NCBI GenBank assembly: GCA_038257535.1
Contig: JBBSJE010000090.1
Span: 1 to 21,577 of the forward strand
From: JAGTJU01 sp038257535
GTDB taxonomy: Bacteria; Myxococcota_A; Polyangia; Fen-1088
Length of the DNA: 21,577 nucleotides
Direction: 5' to 3'
The notes beneath the pieces are model-generated. The model did no database searches, had not been told where the DNA came from, and saw only the letters and a program-made list of their open reading frames with translations. Below, piece after piece: positions 1 to 10,600 of the stretch. The position numbers were made by a program, and so were the translations under genes. Every line of letters starts with the position of its first letter. Position 1 is the stretch's first letter.

Positions 1-80
1 CCCAAGAAGATCAAACGAAGCACGCCAAAGAACACAAGCACAAAACCCAGAGCGTAAAACAAGGCGGGAGGCAACTGCAT
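1..80 (-). CDS. N-terminus of a small membrane protein (partial, runs off left edge)
   Basis: An ATG at 80-78 opens a frame that stays open to the window edge (26 codons). It begins MQLPPALFYALGF and is strongly hydrophobic, so a single N-terminal membrane anchor or uncleaved signal is likely. A weak purine-rich AGAGA lies just upstream of the ATG, and only 10 bases separate it from the stop of the RNase Y-like gene, so it is probably the next gene of the same transcript. The product is not recognisable from 26 residues. Confidence 0.55.
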   Translation of the reverse strand, partial: MQLPPALFYALGFVLVFFGVLRLIFL

Positions 81-90
81 GGCAATCTCT

Positions 91-1662
91 TTAGCCGGCG
101 TTCTCTTCGGCGCGAAACTCGCGAATCACGGTCACGCGGATTTGTCCGGGGAAGGTCATTTCGTCCGAAATGGTCTGCGCCATTCGGGAGGAAAGTTCCA
201 CGGCCCCTAGATCGTCCACACGATCTTCTTTGACATACACGCGCACCTCGCGCCCGCCCTGAACGGCAAAAGCCTCCCGCACCTCACGAAATCCGCGCGT
301 GATGCGCTCAAGGTCAGCAATCTTGCCCACGTAATTGTCTTCCGTCTGCCGACGCGCCCCAGGACGCGCCCCCGACATGGCGTCTGCGGCGGCCACCAAG
401 AACGCATACGGGCTGTTAAACGGCTCGTCGGTGTGGTGCGCGCCGATGGCATTCGCCACAATTTCGGGCTCGCCCAATCGCCGGGCAATGTCAGCGCCGA
501 TGACCGCGTGCGAGCCGTCGATTTCGTGCGTGAGCGCCTTGCCAATGTCGTGCATCAGCGCCGCGCGGCGGGCCAGCTTGGCATCCAGCTTCAATTCTTC
601 GGCCATCATGCCGCAGAGAAACGCCGCTTCAATGGCGTGTTTCCATTGGTTCTGCGTGAAGCTGGTGCGGTAGTTCAGCCGCCCCACCAGATCAACAATC
701 TCCGCGTGCGCGCGCGGAATGCGCAAAGCCGCAAACGCCCGCCGGCCAAGGTCCAGCAGCTCTTTGTCAAGTTGGGCCTTTTGGTTGGCGGCCGTGCGTT
801 TCACCTCTTCAAGATTGCGCGCCGGGCGCTTTTGCAAGCGGCTCAAGCACCGGCGCGCCACCTCACGGCCCACGCCATCAAGGCCCTCAAGCCGAACCGC
901 GTCCATCTCTTCGTTCAGCGTCAGTTGCACGCCCGAAGCTTCGGCAATCGCCTGTAGCGCTTCGGGGGCCACGTTGGGCCGCCCGCGCCGGGGCTCACCC
1001 AAGGGGATCACGGACATATGTCGCTCGGTCAGATAATGGCCGTGGAAGCGTCCAATCGAAACGCCCAAGATGCGTTTCGCCATGCGATTTTGTTCTGCGC
1101 CCGCGGTCAATTGCTCTGACTGCCGAATCAAATTGGCAGCTTCTTGTTGGGCGTTCTCAACTGCGGTCGCCACCAGCGTTTGGCGCAGCTGTTCCCGGGT
1201 CATGCCGGCCCGAGACTCTAGTTTCGCGCGCGCTTCGGTGTCCAAACGCGCCACCTCAGCCCGCGTCGTGGACACCGCTTTTTCGCGCTCTCGAACCGCC
1301 TGCTCGCGGCGATCAATCAGCGCTTTGCCACGCACAACATCTTCGCGCTTAACGGCCAGCGACGCCTCTTGTTTGGCTGAGCGAAGCACCAACTGCTCAA
1401 GCCGCCCCTTCATCGAAGCCAATCTGGATTCCGCTTGCTGCTGCCTTTCAAGCGCCTCTTGACGAAGCGTCACCTCCGCCTCCAGCACAAGGCGACGCGC
1501 TTCATCTTGCGCCAGGCGTTTGACCGCCTCGGCCTCTTGTTCATTTGCCAAGCGGGTGGCGGCCAGATGGTCGCGCCGCCGCCGCCACCGCCCCAGGACA
1601 AGCCCCACGGCAAGTCCCACAACGGCCATGGCGACACCCGCGAGGGTTATCGCTTCGGGCAT
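91..1662 (-). CDS. rny: RNase Y-like protein (TM + coiled coil + degenerate KH + HD phosphohydrolase)
   Basis: The 523-residue protein follows the RNase Y layout, about the family's usual length. It has an N-terminal membrane segment (about 5-24) followed by RWRRRR, a long charged coiled coil (about 30-190), a KH-like region (about 215-275) and an HD domain (about 330-430). It ends with the family's C-terminal pattern, including PGQIRVTVIRE near 505-515. The metal-binding set is present: H342, H371-D372 in HDIGKA, H385, H409/H410 and D427. RNase Y is a membrane-anchored endoribonuclease that starts mRNA decay. The oddity is the KH domain: the family's GRIIGREGRN loop is replaced by GRPNVAPEAL, so the GxxG RNA-contact motif is missing, while the flanking strand and helix (GVQLTLN, VRLEGLDGVGREVAR) still align. 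It may be a specialised paralog. The ATG at 1662 has a GAGG ribosome site and lies 25 bases after the giant TPR gene. Confidence 0.88.
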   Translation of the reverse strand: MPEAITLAGVAMAVVGLAVGLVLGRWRRRRDHLAATRLANEQEAEAVKRLAQDEARRLVLEAEVTLRQEALERQQQAESRLASMKGRLEQLVLRSAKQEASLAVKREDVVRGKALIDRREQAVREREKAVSTTRAEVARLDTEARAKLESRAGMTREQLRQTLVATAVENAQQEAANLIRQSEQLTAGAEQNRMAKRILGVSIGRFHGHYLTERHMSVIPLGEPRRGRPNVAPEALQAIAEASGVQLTLNEEMDAVRLEGLDGVGREVARRCLSRLQKRPARNLEEVKRTAANQKAQLDKELLDLGRRAFAALRIPRAHAEIVDLVGRLNYRTSFTQNQWKHAIEAAFLCGMMAEELKLDAKLARRAALMHDIGKALTHEIDGSHAVIGADIARRLGEPEIVANAIGAHHTDEPFNSPYAFLVAAADAMSGARPGARRQTEDNYVGKIADLERITRGFREVREAFAVQGGREVRVYVKEDRVDDLGAVELSSRMAQTISDEMTFPGQIRVTVIREFRAEENAG

Positions 1663-1687
1663 GGCAACCTCGTTTTTGTTCTCGTTT

Positions 1688-4600
1688 TTATCCTACGACC
1701 CTCAGGCCAATCTGTTCCCGCAGAGTGAAGTACTCCTCGGAGATTGCCCATTCGATCAAATCGCGGATCTTCTCGCGCGGATCCGCCATTCCGATGGTCA
1801 TAGCTTCAGCTTGGATCAAACGTGCAGCCACTTCCAGATCGTTGCACATCAAGAAGCCCACGCGGGTGGTGCTAAAGTCAACGCCGCGCACCCATTTGTT
1901 GGTGTTCAGATCTGCTTGCGACTGCAAAAGCTGAGAAACCACCATCGATAGGTGTTCAAGCGCCGCCGGTGCCATGGCATCAAGGATCTGCATGTAGCTT
2001 GGCAGCGCCGGGGCCATTTCTGGCGGTACGGGAATGTTGGGCTGCACGCGTTTGATGGCCGCAATCACGAACGCCTTGAGCTGTGAGACCTGCGGCACCA
2101 TGTCAGGCCAGCGCACCAAGTGGTCGGGGCGAAGCAGAGCCACCTTGCGGCCCACCAAGTAGGCCAGCTCTTTTTCTGACTTGCCATGCAACAAGGCGGC
2201 GCCCACCACCACAGACAGCATGGGGCCCTGTTTGTCGTAAAGCGGATAGAACGCCATGTCGCCGGGGTTGTCTTCCCGCAGGAAAACGGCGGGCGGCTGG
2301 ATGTTCAAAGTGGCGGTGGTCGTATTGAACGCCTTGCTGAACAGCAAACTGTCGCCGGTCAAATCGCGCGCGTCTTTGCGACGCAAGCCATAGACCTTCA
2401 TGTCCACCATTTTGGCTTGCAGCACCGCCTGGCTGATAAGGCCCATGATTTGCGACATTAACCAGTCTTCATCTTTGTGGAAGATGAAGCGGCGCCACAT
2501 CTCTTCGTTCAAACGCACCCGCGGCTTGGGCAGCGTTTTGCGGTACTGCTCGTGGAAGCGCATTTGCTCTTCATCCGCTTGGCGCAAGAAAGAGAGCACC
2601 TGAGCCACGCACCAGGCCCTATCGTAATCACGCTGCTCGGTGAACGCCTTCCACAGCAACCGGATCTGCGGAACAGTTTGATTGATGTCGGCCGCTTTGC
2701 TGATGATGAAGCGATACTCACGCACCGCCTTTTCCGCCTGCTCAGCACCGCCGTGCGAGTAAAGCTCGGCCAACAATTCTCGGCGTCGCAGGTTTTCAGG
2801 CTCAAGCCCCACGCACACCTCGAAGGCCTGCATGGCCGACGGCAGATCTTTGAGCCGTGAGCGGTAGATTTCGCCCAAAGCGTGCCACAAAGCCACTTGC
2901 GTGGGCTTCTTGTCTTCGGGCACCTCATTGCCCAAACGCTTGATCATGCGGCGATACGCGCGCTCTTGATTCTTCCAATCTTTTTTCTTGGTGAGAATCT
3001 TGTCGATGCGCTCGAACACCTTCAAGTCATCAGGATTTTCATCCAGCGCTTGGTTGTAGAACTCGATCGCCTCATCAGGTGAGTTCAGCTCGTAGTTGGT
3101 GATGTTGCCCGCGGCTTCCAGGTACTTCGCGCGGCGGAACTTGTCTTTTTCAAGCTCGGCCATGCGCAGCGTGGTTTCAACCGCCTTTTTCCACTGCTTC
3201 GTATCCGAAAACAGCGCAAGCACCCGGTGTAGCAAGCTCATCGAATCGGGTTCGATGTCCAGGGCTTCCAGGTAGGCCGCAATGGCCTTCTGCTTGTTTT
3301 CGCTCTTGGTCAGGTAGATGTCGATGATCTGCTGCAGCAGGTCCAGCCGCTCGACGTCGCTTACGGCATTGGCCAGCAGCGCGCGCTTTTGCTTGATCAC
3401 GGCCTCCCAATCACCTGTGGCCGCGTAGATCTCAACCAGGGATTCAAGCGTGGGCTTGTGTCCAGGCTGAATTTCCAAGGCCTTCTCGAACATGTTGATG
3501 GCTTTGGGGCGTTCGCCCACCTTCAACTTGATGCGGCCAATGCGATGGAAGATCTCAACGATCTGGTCGTCGCCCTGAGCATCCCGGTGATGCACCAAAA
3601 TGGTTTGGTAGAGCTTGAAGGCGTCGTCCCACAGCTCTTTGCGGTAGAGCAAGTCGGCCCGCCCCAGCAGCGTAGGCAGATCGGTGGAATCCTGATCGAA
3701 GGCTTGCTTGTAGTACTTGAGCGCCTTGTCGTCTTGCCCCAACGCCGCGCAGGCTTTGGCAAGCCGGAAAAAGATGGGATGCATTTCGCGCGCAGAGCGT
3801 CGATCGCGCTTGCGCGTCAACATCTCCAGCAAGGGCACCAGTGGCTGCCAATTTTGGCGCTGGTAATACAATTCCGCCAAAGGCTCGGCCGCCTCCGCGT
3901 GCTCGGGATCGATCTCCACAACCCGGGCGTAGAGCTCCAAGGCCCGCTCTTCGTCGCCCAATTCGTTTTGGTAAAGCCCCGCGGCGTCGAACAGAAGCCG
4001 CGTTTTTTCCAGGTTGTTCCTGGTTTGTTCTTCGGCGCGCACCATCAGCTGGGCGGCCTTCAAGCTGTCGCCTCTGGCCTTATAGAGGTTAAGCAGCGCG
4101 ATCATGCTGGGCAAGTGCGAAGGCGCCAAAGCCAGCGCCTCTGAAAGCCACTGTTCAGCGGCTTCAGGCATGCGCATCTGCTCATCGTAGATTTTGCCCA
4201 GGCGGTAGTTCAGCTGAACCCGCTGGTCACCTTCCACGGCGCCCGAAATGCGGGTCATCACATCAACCGCGCGATCCCAGTTTTCCGTTAGCTCGTACAG
4301 ACGCGAAAGCGCCCACAAAGCTTCCACGTGTTCGGGATTGAAGGAAACCACGTCGTCGTAGGCTTCAATCGCGCGGTCGTAGTCTTTGATCTCCTGCTCG
4401 TAGACCAGACCCATCTTGTAATAAAGGTCGGTGCGCTCAGACGGATCGTTGGCCACCAAAATGTGGCGGCGGTAATTCTCGACCAAATCTTCCCAACGCT
4501 TTTCGGCGCGGTAGAGCCGCTCCAAGTCGCGGTGGGCCTGCTGATCGGATTCGTCCACCAGCAAGCACTTCTGCAGGCAGTCGATGGCGCGGTCGGGCTT

Positions 4601-7600
4601 GCGGAAATCTTCTTCCCACATTTGCGCCAACTGCTGCAGCAGCTTGATGCGATCAGATCCTTCGTCGGCCACCTCGAGCTTCTGCTCGACGATGTCCATC
4701 TGCGATTCGATTTGGCCGGTCTTTTGGTAGAGCCGCTCTAGCGCGTTCAGCGCGTCCATGTTGCGCGCGTCCGCGATGAGAACTTCTTTGAAGGCCGCGA
4801 TGGCGCGATGATCATCGCCCAGCCGATCTTCCCAGATCTGCCCCACCTGCAACGAAAGCCGCATGGCCTCGTCGCTGTCGTCCACGCTGTGCGACTTCTT
4901 GGCCAGCACATCCACCAAGCGATCCCAAGCGCTGGTGCGGCGGTAAAGCCGTTCCAAAGCCTCGATGGCCGGCATGCAGCGCTCATCAGCTTCAAGGGCG
5001 CGTTCGTAAGCCGCCGTGGCCTGCGCCACATCGCCCATTTGGTATTCGTAGGTCTCTGCCAGCGCGATCAACGTGGCCACACGCTTTTCTGGATCTTCTT
5101 CCACTTCGGCGTGGCGGTGAAGCACGCTCACAAGTTCGTTCCACATGGATTTCTTGCGATAGAAATCCTCCAGCGCCGACATGGCGTCTGAGTTATGTGG
5201 ATCCAGCTGAAGCGCGTAAGTGGCGGTTGAAATCGCGTAGTCGGTGTCTTGCAGCGCCGAATCGCCGCGCCGGGCAATTTTCACCCACAGATCCGCTGCC
5301 GTCTTTGGATCTTGCTCTGCCTGAGCCACCTGCGACCACTGCTGCACCAGCTCTTGCGATTTGCCCGCTTGGGTGGCCAAGCGTTCAAGCTCAGCCGCCA
5401 CGCGTTCGTTCGAGTAATCAATCTCGAACGCGATGCCCAACACCTGGAAGGCGTTGTCAGAATCACCCAGGTGCTTTTCATACACCTCAGCCACAGAGCA
5501 CAGCACATCCTGGCGCGGCTGCTGCTCCAGGTATTCGGCTCTATCGATCAACAACGCCACCAAAGGCTCCCAGTTTTGGCGTTGACGATATAGCTGCTCA
5601 AGTTCAGCCGAAGCCACAAGGTTCGAAGGATCAATTTGCAAGATCCGCTCGAACACATCTGCCGCTGCGCCGCCGTCGCCAATTTTGTCGGCCCACGTGT
5701 TGGCCGCCTGCATCAGCACATCAACTTTGTCGGCAGGCTCGGCCAACGCCGCCGCTCGACGCTCAAGAATCTCAACCGACTCTTCCCAGCGGCCTTCCTG
5801 CGTAAACAGGCCCTCAAGCGCGGCCATGGCGCGGAAATCCTCCGGGTCGAGGATCAGCACTTGGCGCCACGCCTCGATGGCGGCGTCGGTGCGCATAAGG
5901 GTTTGCCCCTCAAGTTCACCCAGCTGCGCATAAAGCTCTTTGAGCTCGTGCTTACCTAGAACATCGGGTCCCAGGTAAATGAGGCGGGTCAAAGCGTCTG
6001 CCAGCTCTTCCCACGCCCCAGTGGCCCGGTAGTTCGTGGCCAGCGCCTGCAGGGCTTCCACGTCGGAAGGATCCAGCTCAAGCACCGCCTGCCAACATTC
6101 AAGCGCGTTGCGCTCGCGGGAAAGCTGCTCGCCCCAGATGCGCCCCAACCGCTTGTACAGCGGTATCTTCACATTCGGATCGTTGGTGACGCGAATTTGG
6201 CTATCTAGAATGTCGGTAAGCTCGCGCCACTCGCCCGCCAATTCGTAAAGGTCGGCAAGGTTGGTAAGCGCCACAAGATCGGGCCCACGCAGATCCAACA
6301 CGCGCTGCCACAATTCGGTGGCGCGGGCGCGATCGTCAAACACCTTGGCGGTGATCGTGGCCATGCGGGCGTAGCAATCAGACAAAGCGGCGTCGCCGGG
6401 AGCGATGTCGATCATCTTCTCGTACACCTTGTAAAGCTCGGGCCAACGCTCGGCGCGCAGGTACAAGCGCTCAAGCGCTTCAAGCGCGTCGGGCGAACGA
6501 GACTCCGCCTCAAGCACTTGGTCGTAAGCCGCAATGGCCGCTTCGGTGTCACCCAACACCTCGCCCACCACGCGCCCCAACCGCAGATTGAGGGCCACCA
6601 GATCGCGGCCGTCGTCGGTTACAGCAATGCGGCGTCGCAAGACATCGGCCAAGGGCTCGTAAGCGCCTTGGTGTTCGTAGATGCGATCCAAAGCTTCCAA
6701 AGCTTGGGCATCCTGCGGGTTGCTTTGGAGCACCACCTGCAACACCTCTTCGGCCGACTGCAAATTGCGCAGTTCGGTTTCGTAGGTGCTGGCCAGTTGT
6801 AACAACACCTGGCGTTGCACCACCGGCTCTTGCGATTGCTGAGCCGCCTCGGTCAACGTGCTGACATAGGCTTCCCATTGGTGCGTGGCGCGAGCCAAAC
6901 GCAACAACTCTTCATAAGCGCCTTCGTTCGACGCGTCTTCAAGCACCAACCGGCACCACCACTCGAACGCACCCACTTGGTCGTAAAGCTTGTTCTCGGC
7001 AATGTCAGCCAAGCGGCGCAGCAGATTGACCCGCTCCTCTTTGTTGGTTAGGCGGTTGAGTTCGGATTGGTAAAGGTCAACCAGCTTCTCCCACTCTTCG
7101 CCCAAGCGATAAAGTGGTTCCAAAATTTGAGCGATTTCCGCCTGCAAAGTGCCGGCGCGCAGCAAGTTTTCCAACGCCGCGCGGGTTTCAGGATGCGCGG
7201 GATCGGCGTTCAAAATGTCTTGGTAACACTCCACGGCGCCGGCCACATCGCCCAACGCCAACTCCAGCACCTGAGCCAGCCGGAAGGTAAACGCAATGAT
7301 CTCTTCTTCGGCGTTGGCCAGCCGCACCTCTTTGCGCAGCACCTCAGCCAGCTCTTCCCATCGCTGCGCTTTGGTGTAAAGCCGGTCAAGCGCGTCAAGC
7401 CCATCGCGCCGCTCAGGCTCGATGTCAGCCACGCGCTTGTAGGCCTCGATGGCTTTGTCGTCTTCGTGCGTTTCCTCTTCGTAGATGCGCGCAATGCGAA
7501 GCAGGGTGTCCACCTGCACGCGCGGGTCGCGAATGTTGCTCAGCTGCGCCTGAAGGTGCGACGCCATATCAGCCCAGCGGCTGGTGATCTGCGCCAACCG

Positions 7601-10600
7601 GTCTAGGTGCGCAATGCTGTCGACGTTGGTGGGATCAACCGCCAGCGCGCGTGCGTAGGCATCGAAAGCTTCGTCAAAGTTGCCCAGCCTGCGCTCTTGG
7701 ATGCTGGCGATCTGCCACAGCAATTCAAGCTTGGATTGCGGATCTGTGGTGTGCGCAACCATCACCTCGTAGACGCGAACAACCTTGTCCCAGTCGCTGG
7801 CGCTTTCGTAGATGGGTTCAAGCACCCGGGCGGCCAAGATTGGCTCTTGGCCCCCTTGCATCATGTCTTCCAGCGCGGCCAGCGTTTGTTCGTGCATGGG
7901 ATCAATGCCCAGCACCAGGCGATAAGATTCCGCAGCGCGGGTTAAATCGCCCAATTGCTCACGCCACAAATTGCCCACGCGGTAGCGCAACGAAACCGTT
8001 TCCGCGCTGGATTCGGCCAGCTCGGTCTGGCGCTCCAAAATCGCAAGCAAGTCGTACCACCGCTCGGTTTGCGCGTACAAACGATCAAGCGCCTGCATCG
8101 CCTGAAAGTCATTGGCGTCGATGTCTAGAACCGAACTATACGTTTCAATGGCACGCTCGGGATCACCCAGCTCGCGGTCGTAAACCTGCCCCAGTACGTA
8201 AAGGTTCTGTTTGCGCTGTTCAGGATCGTGGGCCAGCTCCGCCTTGCGGCTGTAAACTTCTTTCAGGTCAGACCAGCGGCTTAAACGCAAATACAGGCGT
8301 TCAAGGTTATCAAGCGCCGTCAGATCGGTGTCATCGGCGGCCAAGATCTGCTTGAACGCACCAATGGCCTCTTGCGGCGTCTCGAGGATCTCTTCGTAGA
8401 TCTGGGCGGCCTTGTACCCAAGCTCCTTGCGCTCGTAGGGCGTGGCCACCATGTCCATCTTCTTGCGGTAGAGCTCTACAAGCTGCTTGTAGTCACCATT
8501 GCGCGTGTAGATGGCTTCCAGCGCGTTGGCTGCCTCAAGGTCGCTGGGCATCACCTCAATGGCCTGCAAATACGCTTCTGCGGCCAGGTCGTCGCGCCCC
8601 ACTTCTTGCGAAGCCAGTTGCGCCACTTTGTGGAGCAAGGCCCGCTTTAGCTCGGGCTCCGCCACCGTTTGCACCAAAGCACCGTAGCGGGTGATGAGAT
8701 CTTCGAAACGTCCCAGCACGCGCGCCAAGCGTTCAATGCGACGCTGCGTTTCGCTTTCTAGTGGCGATTCGGCCAAAGCGCGCGCCAGCGCTTCGTAGGC
8801 CTGCATGGGATCATCCAGGCCGTCTTCGTAACCCGTGGCCACTTCGTGCAGCCGCGAGAGCCGCAGCGTCGAATCGGTGGTGTGCTTGATCTGAATCTCG
8901 ATCACGCGGATCAGCGACGCGAAGTCGCCGCGCGCTCGGTACACAGGCTCAAGCAGTTCGGCCAACGGCTGCTCGTGGGCAGGGTTGGGCAAAATGCGCT
9001 CAAGCGCCGCAATGGTTTCGGCGTGATCGGGTTCAATCTCCAGCAGCCGACGATAGGTTTCAACGGCGGCCGCCAAATCGCCTAGGCGCTGCTCGCGCAG
9101 CAAACCCAATCGCGACAACAAGATCACAACGTCGTCGGGGTCCCCGCTGAGTTCAAGCTGCCGCTGAAGGTTGTCAGCCAGCTCGGTGTCCATGCTTTCC
9201 GTCGCATAGAGCCTGTCCAGCGCGCGCAAAGCCCGCATGCTGGAGGGGTTGTCCGCCAGCACGTCTTTCCATGCCGCGATGGCCTCGGCATTGTTGCCGA
9301 TCATTTCCTCGGCAATTGTGGCTATGCGCTCATGAATGTCTTCGCGCTGCGCATCGTCTGTGACCAGGTCGGCTTTGCGCTTAAGCGTTTCCACCAACTC
9401 GGCCCAGCGTTCGGTGCGGGTGTACAGATTCACCAACGAATCGAGCGCTGAGGCGTCTTCCGGCGCGATTTCCTGCGCGCGTTGCAGACATTCCACCGCT
9501 TTGTCCGAACGGCCCAAGCGAGTGTCGTACGTTTCCGCGAGCACGGTTAGAATTTCGCGCTCCAACGACGGCTCCAAGCCCCCCGCGGCCAACGCGGATT
9601 CGTAAAGCCCGGCAAGTGGCAGCCACTTGTCCAAGCCTGCTGCCAAATCTTGTAGCGCCGCACGGGCTTTGCCCGAAGCCGGGTTTTCTGCGAACGCAGC
9701 CGCGTAGGCGTCAAATGCGGCTGCGGATCGATCCAATGCCGCCTCAAGTGCACCCACGCGCAACATCAAGGCCACACGCGCGCTCTTGTCTTTTTCGTGA
9801 CCTAACTTGATGCGCTGGACTTGCACCATGCGCTCAAGGTCTTGAGTTTGGTCGTAGATCGGCTCAAGCGCGGACACGGCCGTCAATTGGTAGGCGGGCG
9901 TTTCTAAATACGACTCCAGTGCCTGTCGCGCGGAATCGTGGGATGGAAACAAACCCAAGGCACGCGTGAACGATTCAACGGCGCCCGGAGCGTCGCCCAA
10001 GTGCTGTTCTTTGACTTTGCCCAGCCGGTAAATGAGATCCGCCGAGGCCCCATCATCGGCGGCCAGCGCCAACTCTTGTTCCAGCGTTTTGGCCAACTGC
10101 TTCCAGTTGGAGGTGGCCGTGTACAGGCGGTCCAAGGCCTGCAGCGCCGATTGCTCTTCTGGAGCTTCTTTGAGAATGCCCAGGTAAGTTGCAATGGCTT
10201 TGTCTGCGTCTTGAACTTCTTCTTCGTAAAGGCTCGCCAGCTTGAAGCGAACTTCGCGGCGCTCTTCATCCGTGCGCGCCATGGCCAGCTTCTTGTCGTA
10301 AATGGCCAGCAGGTCTTCGTATCGCTCGGTGGCGATGAAAAGCCTTTGCAGCGCATCTACCGCGTCTTCGTCGTCGGGCGAAAGCGCCAGCACCCTTTGG
10401 TTGCGCAAAATCGCGGTCTCCGCATCTACAAGCTCGCGCTCGTAAACGCGGGCCAGCGTTCGCAATATGGCCAAAGAGGCTTCGCCTTTGGTAGACGCCA
10501 AGCCTTCTTCGTAAGCGGCGGCCAGTGCCTCCCAGTTGCCCACCTCCGGTGCCAGGCGCTCAGCCCACTGCCGCGGCCATTCGCTGCTGGGCGACTCGGC

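Noticed and set aside
1663..1687. Possible terminator between the giant TPR gene and the RNase Y-like gene
   Set aside because: The 25-base gap has T-rich plus-strand sequence but no stem; on the minus strand it is A-rich with a GAGG ribosome site, so read-through is expected.
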